From Rotaria socialis (lineage: Eukaryota > Rotifera > Eurotatoria > Philodinida > Philodinidae): a stretch of 64,000 bases of DNA. The notes under the pieces were generated by a model. The model did not search any database. It was not told where the DNA came from and saw only the letters and a program-made list of their open reading frames with translations. Position 1 is the stretch's first letter. The number at the start of each line of letters is the position of its first letter. The DNA is taken from assembly GCA_905331475.1 (NCBI GenBank), contig CAJNYU010000512.1, forward strand, positions 310,001 to 374,000. Reading direction: 5' to 3'. This document shows positions 13,501 through 25,578 of this stretch, piece after piece. The position numbers were made by a program, and so were the translations under genes.

Positions 13501-16500
13501 ATTGAATGAATAGTTTTAGTGCAAATAATACGACTGAATAAGTAAATATTTAGTTTCAATCATTATTTGACAACATGACAATAAGAGCCCACGTGAAAAG
13601 TAAAAGAAAACAGAGTATATTGCTATAATTCTTCTTTAAAGAAAAACATTCTTATTCAAACTAAAGGTGTTAAGAAAAAAAAATGTATTAATTATAATTG
13701 AAAATATGCGTAAACAAAAAAACAATGCGCAATTAAATATATTGAACTTTACGAATTCTTTTAAGTCATTGCAACTGTGTCGAGAATAAATCAATTTTAT
13801 TACTACTATGGATGCTTGAAGCATACTTAACGTTTGATTGTATCTACTTTGAGAGCAATAAAAATGAAAATTTTCCGCAAGTTTAAAAGCTCAAAACATA
13901 AATTTCTTTTCTTCATTAAAATTTCTAAAGTAGTAACAATATTCAACAATAGCACGTTTTCACATAGATGTAAAGGACAAATTCATGGGATTTTATTACA
14001 GTAATCAATAAGCATAAGAAACTTCATAACAAAAAATTAATACGATTCTCGTGGTACAATAGAAAAATTCGATTCGTCTGTTTTGTTTTTATTAGGTATG
14101 CAAATTCTTCTTTTTTCTGATGTGGCCGGAAAAAAAGAACTGCGTGGCTGGCATCGTGCTGGCCATCATATTAATTATGCAGAATATAAACAACGTACTT
14201 ATAATCCACTACTCGAACGAGATATTAATTATTACGAACTTGATTTTCAACTTGTTCGTTAACAAAAGTATTAGCAAAATATCGTGAATTGATTTTTCTT
14301 TTTTTGTAGGAGTTTACTCATTCAGGCGATACATGTTATATAGCACATTGTTATCCATACACATTTACAGATCTCAAAGATGATTTAGATTATCTAGCAT
14401 CAATAAGATCACGAGATGTATTTCAACGTGATATTTTATGTGAATCACAAGCTGGAAATTCATGTTTTATCATAACTGTAACTGATGAATGTACGATAAA
14501 GACAAGAAATGCAAATATTTACTTTATCTGAAACTATTTTATTTTTTCGTAAATTTTAGCCGTTCCAATAAGTGAAAAAAAGTTTGTTTTTATAACTGCA
14601 CGAATACATCCAGGTGAAACAAATTCAAGTTATATGATGCGTGGCGTACTTGAATTTATAACATCCGACGATAAAATAGCTCAAGTAAAATATCATTTCT
14701 AATGAAAACTAATTCATTTATACAATTTTCTGTATATCTTTAAAAAAAAAGAAATTGCGTTCACAATTAGTATTTAAAATTGTACCAATGCTTAATCCTG
14801 ATGGTGTTATTATTGGCAACTATCGATGTTCATTAACAGGAAAAGACATGAATCGCAATTTTCGTCATCCACGTAAACAAACGTTTCCAACGATTTATCA
14901 TGTTAAAGAATTAATGCAAAGTTTACAAAAAGAACAACACGAAGTAGATTCATATTATATAAACTCCTAATATAGTGACAAAATAAAATATTGAATTATT
15001 TTTATTTATTAGATAATAGCTTTTTGTGATCTTCATGGTCATAGTCGTAAATCGAATGTATTTGCATACGGTTGTGATGGATGTGATGGGCCACAGCCAG
15101 ATATGAGGAATTTTTTAAGTGCACGTATTCTTCCATTTCTTATGTCGAGAACGGTAAGTATAATTAATATGCATATACTGAATATTAGTTTTATCGTTAA
15201 CTAAGTGTCTATTTGTATGCATGAGCGTCTTTCAAAACGATTTCAATTTCTATTCTCTTCGAAAAAAAATCTTTAATTGAATCAATAATATAGTTGAAAA
15301 CTAATTTTCTTTCATTTAAAGGTAACAAATCAATAATTGATATTTTTTAATAAAAACAAAATAAATAAACCAATAGTTTTGTGAGGAATTTATCAATATT
15401 CATATACAGAACAAGTCACTTTATATCGGATTTTGAAATAATCTCGTTTACAGAAATTTAAATTACCTGCTCTATTTAAATTTTATCAGCTAAAATATCG
15501 TTTCGATAGCTACATATATAGGCAACAGATTATTAATCATCTACTGCAATGAATAATACGAGAAATCATTTGAATACATCTGTGTATCGCTGTGTTTTTC
15601 ATTTAAAATTTCGAAATAGAACGAAAATGTTTTCAAAAGTATCTGATATCGTGAATGATTCAAAGCAAAAAGTAGCTATTTTTTTGTTTAACTGAAATAT
15701 ATCATTTTTCTTTTTTATATAAACATATTAGGCGCCGGAAATGTTTGCATTTGATTTCTGCAAGTTTCATATACATCGATGTAAAGAATCTACAGGACGC
15801 GTTGTTATGTGGAAAGAGATGATGATAAAAAATAGTTTTACATTAGAAGCTTCATTTGCCGGATCAAGTATCTTGTAAGTGTTATTTGTTTGTCAATAAT
15901 AGAATATGTACAGAAGGCGATTGTTTTCTTTTCTTTTCAATTAAAGAGAAAAACCACGCCATTTTAACATTCAAGATTATGAAAAATTTGGACAATGTAT
16001 ATGTCAATCACTAAGACAATATTTAGATATTCTTTCAGATTCAACGTATGACAATTAAAAGTTTGACTAATAAAAAAATTTAATAATTTTTCTCTAGACG
16101 GTTGGATTCAATATTTTTGGATATAACAAAAAATGTTCTTCGTAAACTAGGCAAAGAAAAAGTTCCGCCTACTCTATTATCTATTGTGTATCCAGGTATG
16201 TTTAAAATTCATACGACGTATTTCTAGTCTTTAATGGATTTAATATTATAGAAGAAAAGCAAAATGATGAATCACCAATATCAATTATTTCAGTTGCTAG
16301 TTGTTTACAAGCATTATCACAATGTCATGAAACTATCAATGCGCAAGATGCATCAAGGTTTATTATTAATTCTTTTTTTTTGTTATTGTAATTTTATAAA
16401 AAAAAAATTGAATTTATTTCCTCTCTTAAAATAGTTCCAGTGATTCAGATAGTGATCCTGAAGGTGGTGAACTACCTGATATTCCATATCGAAAAGAAGA

Positions 16501-18853
16501 ACCGCCAACAAAGAAAAAATTAAAAAAGAAACGACCAGAAAAAATTATTGAGGAACGCGTGCAAAAGTTAGTTCGTAAACGAGAGGTAAGACAAGTGAAA
16601 ACAAAAACTTTTCTTCTTCGTCAGTAGATTCAATCTTTTTGTTATTGTAATGAGATAAAAGAAAAGTGAACAAAGTAAAAAAATCACTTGTACTCCCACT
16701 TAGGTTAATCGTTCGCAACCTATCAAAGCAACATACGCTCCGGTGAGCATTTTGTTTTAATCGTCTATTTCGTTTCATCATCATGCTCAATATCAAATAA
16801 TTATTCTAATAGACAAACGAAGAATCTAATGGTATCAGTGGTACTAATGGTATTGACAGTACTAATGGTACCAATGAAATTAATCGTCGGATACGTGTAT
16901 CGTATCCATTTGCATCGGAAATCGATATGAGTTCACAATTAAAACTTACACTTGCAGTTGACCAGGTTCTAAAAATACCACGCAATATCCTTGAATATCA
17001 TTATACATATCTATATATGTTTATACACAGGATGTCACATTAATTCTGAAAACAAATATTAAAATCTATTGTTGTTGCATTCAACAAAACAAAAAGAAAT
17101 CTTTACATTAAGAGATATGAGTTTTGAGGTTGTAATATATAAATTTGACACTATAGGAAAACCTTTAATGATATAGTCATTTAAAATTTTTATGAATTTT
17201 CCTGATCTATAACGTGCATTCTTTGTTTGTGAACTTGATACTTGTGAAAACTTAATTGTGATAAATCGTTTCTTTCTGGAGTTGATGTTTCTAATATCAT
17301 ATTTCGAATGAATCTCCAAATACGTATTTCACAAATAAAACAGTTTTCTTTCAATCATTATCCTCCAAATAATTGTATGGATTGAAACGATCCATTGTAA
17401 AAAGTTTGCTACTGTTGAATGCAAGAATAATAAATTAAAAATTTGCTTCAGAACATGTCGAAGATCATCTATATATTTATACATATATATATATATATAT
17501 ATATTTCAGCTAGCTTAAAGCTAGTGTTGCACCTAATTGAACACTCCATATTGAATTCGATGTATTGCTTTCACATACATTATACCAATATATGCGCACG
17601 CTTTTGCTTAGATTATTTGATTCAAATAAGTTTTCAAAGATATTTATTGACATTTTTTTGTTTAGATGGACAAAGCAACTCGTGCATTACCACCAAGAGG
17701 AACTCTATTTACAAGTAAATATGCTAATCGAAGTGGACATGGTTTACCAATTTTTACTACTGAACGAGCGTTAGAACGAAAACAGGTTCAACTATTTCAA
17801 ATATTTATTAATTAAACTAGAACTATCTCAACTTTCATCATAGAAGAGAAGCCATTCCGGTTTACAAGAATTTCATCCTGAACATCAATCCGTAACGGTT
17901 TTGTCTTCTTTTTTTAATACAATTTCTATCTTTATATTAAATATTTGTAGAGTGATGACGATAGTGATAATGATGCAGGTAATCGAGAAAAACAAAGCTG
18001 TATAATAGACAATTTTAAACCGGAATTTGAACTCTTTTTTTTTTATACAGGTGAACATTCACAAATAGACACATCAACACTTGTTGATCCAAATATATCA
18101 ATCACAACATTAAATAATACAGTGTCCAAACGAACAGCTTCATTTGTTTCTTTAACTTTAAATGATTTACCAACCATACCCAATGATCAATCTATTCCAA
18201 CCATTAGTAGTATAATTTCAGCACAAGCACCAATGTTTAAAAATTTACCACAACGTCGACTACAACATATGCATCGTCGTCATCAGCATCAACAACACCC
18301 ACAAAATAAATCAACACATGGCTCTGAAAGTGATCGAATGCCTATGTTATCACCATCAACTATTGCAGTTCCTAATCTTATGGAATTAGCAAATCGTTCA
18401 TCGCCACCTCATCTAATTGGTTCTTCATCAATGAATCTTAATGATATACCAATGATTGATTCGTCAAATAAATATTCGTATGAAACAATAACTGACTCAA
18501 ATGGTGTTAATCATCATCGATTATATACCATAAATGATAATTTCCTTCGCCCATTTTCAAAAGCTGAAACAGCTGCAGTAAGAGGTACTTCTGGAATGTG
18601 TACAAAAATGCCACCACTCAGTAATAACAACAACAACAACAACAACAACAATAATAATAATTTAAAAAGATCTCTATCACAAAAATCAAGTAATCATCTT
18701 ACCCAACAGCCTCTGGCAACCATTGAATCTGTATTAAGAGAACGATCGATAATTATTGCTAATGAGAATACACATCAACCCGATGCTATGGAACGTGTTA
18801 ATCATATTCTTAAACAACTTTATCTACCATTAGATAAAACAAAAAAAGCATGA
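10544..18853 (+). CDS. Cytosolic carboxypeptidase, AGBL2/AGBL3 (CCP2/CCP3) type
   Basis: M14-family metallocarboxypeptidases of this group trim glutamates or C-terminal residues from tubulin, often in cilia. Exons: 10544-10664, 10757-10892, 11422-11993, about 12281-12896 (5' edge uncertain), 12960-13114, 14096-14253, 14310-14490, 14560-14684, 14752-14943, 15013-15153, 15732-15874, 15947-16045, 16098-16195, 16252-16357, 16435-16585, 16704-16742, 16813-16965, 17666-17785, 17844-17891, 17951-17978, 18051-18853. Seen: the CCP N-domain ([35 protein letters not shown]); zinc-site HPGETNSS at about 14607; [18 protein letters not shown] and NRNF; the third zinc ligand in [11 protein letters not shown]; and the catalytic Glu in FTLEASFAG. 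The C-terminal third is low-complexity, with an Asn run coded at 18623-18663. AATAAA overlaps the stop codon. The 11994-12280 junction is unresolved. AGBL2 and AGBL3 cannot be told apart here. Confidence 0.88.
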
Positions 18854-19906
18854 ATAAAATGAAATATAATTTTAAAATCTCAGAGTTTATCTATGTTTTA
18901 TTTCCTTCGATGTTAACTTGTCTTTTTCTTCTTCATTGCTCAGTTGACTTTTCTGTTTGAATATTGTTCAATTATTTTTTTATAAAAAATTATCACGCTT
19001 ACCAAAACAATTATAATTTCATATATTTTTTTAGCGAATCGTTTTTTTCATATGAAATAAAATTTTATTGATAAGTCTCAAAACTATGATGAAAAACAGA
19101 ATTTGCGTATAATTAACACAAAAATGAATAATGTGTTAATTGTGAATTTCAAAATACTCCATAAAATTCAATAAAAAGTTGACAGGAAAATATTCTAAGC
19201 GAAAATCCAATGAAAGTTCTTTCAACAATGAACACTCTCATTAGATGAACATGTGCGATCGTTTATGTCGATTTGATCTGATGCATAAAATATGGCCATG
19301 AAATGAATAAGAAAAAGGGTCCACTAGAAACAAATAACCACGTGAATAATATTATTATTACTAGAAAAATAAACTAATCTTTTGTTTAGTTGAAAAAGGA
19401 ATAATACTAAAAATATTTGTACAGTTTTTTAAGTGAACTTCTTCAAAGGTACACTTAAGCGTAGGTTTTTGTTTGCATACTTTTATGCATTGTCAATTTT
19501 ATGCGATAGTAGTGAGGTCATAAATAGTTTCAATCAGTCAATATTGATTGTGTACATTTTGTTTATAACAATTATTCTTTGAATTATTGTTGTAAATACT
19601 CGGAATACTTTACTTAACGGACACTATTAAGGTTTCTGAACAACATAGTTCTTTGTTTTCATCACCACTGGTGAATATTAGCAGAAAATTGAAAACATAT
19701 TGATTTTGAATCAGAAATTTGTCACATTCATAGATAATGAATTGAAAAAATGAATCTATGAAAATCTGGAAACACTTGATTCTATACGGTAGTAGTTCGA
19801 TTAAAATATCCAGCAACAAAACCAACAAGAATCGCAATTTGTTGAAAACTAATTATGTAATATTTTGCACAATATTTTCTAAATTTTATCATAAGCGTAC
19901 TTTTGC

Positions 19907-19996
19907 TTAACCCTTTCCGGCCCGCTGTTTGAAAATTGCCGTACCCCCCTAGGGGAAAATGTTGCCATATGGCAACACCGGGCCGGAAAGGGTTAA
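19907..19996. mobile_element. Miniature piggyBac-type element flanked by TTAA
   Basis: TTAA at 19907-19910 and 19993-19996 flank an 82-bp element with perfect 14-bp terminal inverted repeats, CCCTTTCCGGCCCG and its complement. TTAA duplication with CCC-starting termini is the piggyBac hallmark. The interior has two further perfect palindromes, CCCCTAGGGG and GTTGCCATATGGCAAC. It is far more GC-rich than its surroundings. Confidence 0.85.
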
Positions 19997-20012
19997 CTGT
20001 CTCATATTTTGA

Positions 20013-20203
20013 CGATCCTCGAGGGGGTACAGGAAACCGAAAAATTTGTTTTTTTTTAATATAAAGAGGATCTATCAGTAAATTCTTATAGAGTTTCAAC
20101 AGTAAACGTACTATGCCTGATTGAAATTGAGTTTTGTAGAAGAAATGATAAAAATTGTAGGTCTACTATTTGTAACTCGCACCCTCTACCCTCTCGAGGA
20201 TCG
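20013..20203. mobile_element. Inverted-repeat MITE-like element
   Basis: CGATCCTCGAGGGGGTACAG at 20013 onward is matched in inverted orientation by a copy ending at 20203 (17 bp with one mismatch, then weaker). The arms enclose about 155 bp. No clear target duplication is seen. A related single end lies near 44618. Confidence 0.55.
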
Positions 20204-23200
20204 TACAAGTGAAAATGTTTTTTATGACTTCAAAAGGATCTATTGACGTCAAATTGTTGGGGAATGTTTGCTGATTATAGATGCAACAAAATTTTCAGAA
20301 CTTATACTGCACATTGTTGGAATATTGTCTATGTATTGGGACCTCTATATGACAAAATAATCGAGTTTTTGCCTCTACTCTCAAGATTACCAACGAACCC
20401 CTGCTGCTCGGAAAAACTTGGCCTATCAAATATGTAGAGCTCAACGACGGACAGTTTTTAGGAAAGTTTCACGTTGCTACCGCATTGTTCTACTTCACAG
20501 GACTGAATACAGTTAATTGCATTTTTAGTGAATTAATGTCATTCATCTCGGTAGAAGATGACTCTTGTCAGTAGCAAAGCAGTAGTGGTAAAAACTATCA
20601 ATTATAAAAAATTGAGCACCACTCATAATTGTATCGAACTGAATTATATAACTAAATCTGTATACACTCATTAGAGATGATCATAGGAGTGTACGTTTTC
20701 CATTAGTACCATGCATGTCCCTATGCCAGTATAGATCGTATATCGACTGTAACTACACGAAACCTTTATGAAAACTTGAATTTCAATATACTATTTGATG
20801 TATCTCAACGAGCTCTACAATACTGTATAAAAAAGATATCGATTCTAGAAAAAAATTTTATCCGGCGGGGTATTTTTTTTTGTCGAGAAAAATTGTTCAG
20901 AAAAAAAAACTTTCAGCATTTCATTTTGTTATGAAATTTTCATTCTTTCATTAGGAGTATTTCTATTATGGCTCGACCTACCTAGTTTTGTTCTTAGAAA
21001 CTAGCTCAAATATACGCATATTTGCAAATAATATTACGGTTCAATTCAAGTCAAATGCTTTTAATTTTCTATTGGCTCATATATGGTTCAGAAACTTTTT
21101 TATCGTCGTGTACAAAGGAAACAGTAAAATTACTTATTTACCTGGCATCTATCCGTATTTGACTATTCTATAAAAACTTATCAACATAAGGTTTTATGAG
21201 CCATTTTTTGTTCTTCTATAACATTGATCGTTCTTCCTCAGCAACTTCAGTAGTATGATAATCATGTGCTAATGATATACATTGTTCACTGAGAATGAAA
21301 TAAACAAAAAAAATGAATATATTATTTCTCAATTTTTGATTCTCTTAAAAATATCTAGATACATATAAAATATAACTACAGAACGCTTGGCAACGATCGA
21401 ATCAAATAAAGCGAATAGTAGTTGCAACATGAAAAAATCAGCATCGTTTTCAAAGTTTCTACATACGAATTTGTCTTCAATTGCTGAGTAAGTTGCACAA
21501 GCATAATTATGATCTTATTATAAGAAATATTCGAGTAAAAAATATTTCAGGAAAAAAACTCTTCTTCAATTCAAATTTCGATGCCTAATGTCTTTCAAAA
21601 GGGCACCAAGATTTATCCAATAAGAAAACAGCATAGCTACCACCTATGTTAACCTGTCATATCGTACAATTTTTACAATCACTAATCACTAGTAAAACCT
21701 TTGTCGAATTCTATTCTGGAAGTAAGCAAGTGTACTCAGTCGATTTAACTGCAATATTGAACGATTACAGATCGTGTATATTGAATTTCCTATGGAATAA
21801 GCCGTAATTAAAATGACTAACACGTGCATCAACATAATAAATCATATTTTCATCACAAACAAATCGACATCGATTAGAACCAAGTATACTATGTTTTTTA
21901 TACATGGCTAAACCTCATTAGTTAAGAATAAATACGTATATATTAATGCTCGACCTTCCTATAAAAAAGGACTCATAATGATGCTATTGTCTTCTCTTGT
22001 ACTACATACGCACCATCAATTTTTTCTCAACACCTACATCCCAGAAAGAAAGAAAAAACTATTATCTATTTCTCTTGACATCGATTGTCCATCAAAGATA
22101 GTAAATAAAAACTCACTGTTATCTTCTCAATTTTCATTTTCTTCTTCAAAATAAAAAGATTCTTTTACGATCATTCTGATCATTCATTCCTATTCAAAGA
22201 TAACTCTTGTAAAACAAAACCAAGATGAAAGAATATTTTTCCATAGAATACATATAAAACAAATTAATGTCATCCTCTTCGCTTACTTAAATAGACACAC
22301 ATGGACAACAAATATATCGCAATATACAAATATTGGAGATGAAAGAAATAAATGGTAATGCAATTTGTGTTAATGAGACATGTCAATTGTTATATACATG
22401 AATCAATGTAACAAATCATTACATTCATTAAGAAGAAAATGACAAAAATTTGATTCTATACTCATTTGTTCATTAAGAAACAAGAAGGATATTTTCTTTG
22501 TCAGTTTTCAAATACAATCAAATCGATATTATTGTTCTATATTTAGGACAATACTGTAATATTTCTCTCTTTTTATCTCTCTCTCTCTCTCTGGTTACGT
22601 CTCGTATATAGATTGGCTAATCAAAAAAATCCTCATCGATATAGCCACCAATAGAATATTCTTTATTCTTCTTTCTTGTATTAATTTCTATATATCTATG
22701 TTCTAGTAATCTCTATCTGAGACGACATAGAATGCTCCAGTATTCTTTTTTTTATCTCTGTCAGATATATATTTGACCAATCAGCAATGAATACGATATA
22801 CAGAGCGAAAAGAAAAAAAGCGTAAATAACATTTTCTCCTTCTCTTTCTCTCTCGCCTTAAGTAAAAAGGCAAAAAACATCTATATTGCATATCTAATTG
22901 AAGACGTGTGCGAAACAACTACTCGTTATACTTGTATTGCATTTGTCTCTGTGTACTCACCAGGCTTACACCAACAACATTAAGAAACAAAAAGAGATCT
23001 TCATACAAGATGCTTACCAGATGAACCTAATCGTTTACATCTGACAAGCAAACAGCAAACATATACACAGGCAAGTGAAATGAATAATGAAAGAGAACTC
23101 TCGGAATCATAACAAAGTAGAAAATGATGTGGTTTCAATTAACGAGTAAGATTATCAAAATAATAATAATAATAATAATAATAAAAGTCGACAGCAGTGA

Positions 23201-23336
23201 TTATAATTTTATTTTTCAAATACTATTTAGACGACAAGAGAAAAACATGAAGTTTGAAAAGCGAAAAATAACAAAAAGAAAGTTTTTATTTACTTTTTAT
23301 TTTTAGTTATCAAATAAAAATACGTTGCGGATCTTT

Positions 23337-24287
23337 ATGGACTCAAGTTCATCGTCAACACTTCTTCAACATCAAACATTTTTAACTACATTTATTAAAA
23401 GTGAATATAATTCAACTAACAATCAACAATATCCTTTGCCAATCTATCCATTACCATCAATGAGTAGTGGTGGAAGTGATTCAAATTCAAGTTCACCTTC
23501 AACACCAATGCACATCGATGAGAATTATCTTGATGTGCCAACAAATAATTTAAATAATGAAAATCATTTATTAGAATCTTCAAATAACAATTCAAATAAT
23601 CAACGTCGTTCACGTCGTACAGCACGTTTATCACGTCGATTAAGTAATCAACCATATCCTTCGACGTCATCATCTTCGCACCGTATATCATCAAAACGAC
23701 GACAACAACAACAGCAGCAACAGCAACAGCAAGAACAATCAATGTCCCAAGATGATGTTCAAAATCAACGTGCTATTGCTAATGTACGTGAAAGACAACG
23801 TACACAATCATTGAATGATGCATTTGCACATCTTCGCCATATTATTCCAACTTTACCATCGGATAAATTATCGAAAATTCAAACGTTAAAATTAGCAACA
23901 CGTTATATTGATTTTCTTTATCAAATTTTACGTACAGATGAAGAACAGGCCTCATCATCCAATATTTCATTAGCACATGCAACTCCAACACCACAAATTC
24001 AGCAACATCATCATCACCATCAGCAACAACAACAACAACAGCAACAACTACAGCCACCACCACCACCACCACCACAACAGCCACAGCCACAACAACAACA
24101 ACAACAACAACATACACATGATACAGAATCTTCACCATCATCACAACCAAATGAACGTACATTAAGTTACGCATTTAGTGTATGGCGTATGGAAGGTGCT
24201 TGGTCAGCTAATGGTAATACAAGTAATGGACAACAAACATCAATCAGTAATGGATCATTTTCTCCTGATGATTATCAAGAAAACTAA
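23337..24287 (+). CDS. twist: Twist-family bHLH transcription factor
   Basis: A single-exon coding region of 316 aa from the ATG at 23337; there is no earlier in-frame ATG. Twist is a nuclear bHLH factor for mesoderm and muscle development that dimerises with E-proteins on E-boxes. Seen: a Ser/Asn-rich N-terminus; an Arg-rich block ([12 protein letters not shown]); a poly-Gln run; a bHLH at about residues 143-200 containing [35 protein letters not shown] and FLYQIL, nearly identical to Twist proteins; then His/Gln/Pro repeats; and at about residue 275 the Twist-specific C-terminal WR motif [14 protein letters not shown]. The WR motif separates Twist from Hand, Scleraxis and Paraxis. The CAG/CAA/CCA repeats at about 23700-23735 and 24000-24115 could vary in length between alleles. 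Long open frames on the opposite strand are shadows of these repeats. Confidence 0.96.
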   Translation: MDSSSSSTLLQHQTFLTTFIKSEYNSTNNQQYPLPIYPLPSMSSGGSDSNSSSPSTPMHIDENYLDVPTNNLNNENHLLESSNNNSNNQRRSRRTARLSRRLSNQPYPSTSSSSHRISSKRRQQQQQQQQQQEQSMSQDDVQNQRAIANVRERQRTQSLNDAFAHLRHIIPTLPSDKLSKIQTLKLATRYIDFLYQILRTDEEQASSSNISLAHATPTPQIQQHHHHHQQQQQQQQQLQPPPPPPPQQPQPQQQQQQQHTHDTESSPSSQPNERTLSYAFSVWRMEGAWSANGNTSNGQQTSISNGSFSPDDYQEN

Positions 24288-24396
24288 CAAAATGTATATA
24301 ATCAACTCTCCACAGGGTGTGAGTTCTTTCTTCATCTGTCAATTTTTTTTAATTATTATAGCTTTCTCTCATCATATTATTGTTCTTTTTTTGTTT

Positions 24397-24428
<32 letters not shown>

Positions 24429-25578
24429 CTTTCTTTGACGAATGAAGATCTAAAGAATTTATCCTTGAATTTTTTCTATATCATGCAGAGAAGTCTAAAA
24501 AAAAGAATACCAAAGAAATCCATGTTTATTTTACATTTAAATATAGATTTGATAAGAAAAGAAGTCTATTTTTAAAATCAGAATTTTTCATTAGGGAATT
24601 CTTAATTTGTTAAATTGCTGGCGAAGTGATGAGTAGATGAATGATAAGATCGTTATTCGATCTTATTCTCTCTTTTCCCTTCTTCATTCTTGCTGCTTTA
24701 TTTAAGAATATTTCAAAACGACAACATTAACTTGTCTAATTCTTATCAAACCTTGATGGTATCATCATTCTACTGTGTATGTGTATATACATAAACGAGT
24801 CTCCATGGACGACTGCATGTGTTGACAGCTGATGATGATGATGTTCAATCGAAAGAACAGATTTCAAGAAATAGAAAATAAGATAAGTCAATTGAAATGC
24901 TCGAAGAATAAGTATGAATTAGTGTTAACTGCACTTGTTTATCTAGCCGAAAGGAGAAAAGCAAGACGCGTCGACATTTGAGTGCGGACGTGCGAGTATG
25001 CATTCTCGCGTATATGTGAAAGAACAATAATATAAACACGAGACATAACCAGTAAAAGCAGCAGCAATGATCTGCAGATGTGAGACATGCAAATTGTTAC
25101 TCATCTCATATTATCAATACGGATTCCTACTTGTTATTATACTGAACAATTAATAATCTATCGATTGAGTTAACATGCGAAATGTCTAAGTAAAGGTCAC
25201 TATAGTTTGAGAAGCACACACACAAAAAAAAAAAGAAAACTAAACTAACATGCTGTGAATGTGACTTATGTATGTATGCATCCTATGTGCTAGTTTATTT
25301 CGTAGAAGGTGATGATGATGATGCTAGTGATAATGATCATTCTTGACATGTTGGTATGGTATCGTGAATGATAAGTTCGATATTAAAATGAAATAATACT
25401 CATCGATCATAAGTTTAATTGACTTATACAATGGCAGAGAGCGAGAGAGAGAGAGAGAAGAGAAAAGAGCATGAGATTTGCTTGATGAGAAACAGATGAG
25501 GAGGAACACATTTCAAAAAATAAATGATCTATTGTTTTTGTTTTCTTCGATACAATATTCTCTATATTGTCATAATGT
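24288..25578. other. Intergenic region between Twist and RFX 3' ends
   Basis: The two genes converge here. A (TTG)n tract lies at 24398-24428, ATG/GAT triplet runs at about 24833-24843 and 25311-25324, and a (GA)n tract at 25438-25462. No further gene is supported. Confidence 0.6.
24398..24428. repeat. (TTG)n microsatellite
   Basis: About ten TTG/GTT triplets in the presumed Twist 3' untranslated region. Seen directly. Confidence 0.95.

Larger units (their letters stand above)
18854..23336. other. Long gene-poor region between carboxypeptidase and Twist
   Basis: It contains two small mobile elements (19907-19996 and 20013-20203), a CT tract near 22570-22592 and another CT-rich stretch near 22840-22855, and a (AAT)n run at 23159-23183. 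No open frame has recognisable motifs. The last kilobase is presumably Twist upstream sequence. Confidence 0.55.

Noticed and set aside
23416-24174. Minus-strand Val-rich open frames over Twist
   Set aside because: They are shadows of CAG/CAA/CCA repeats in the Twist coding strand.
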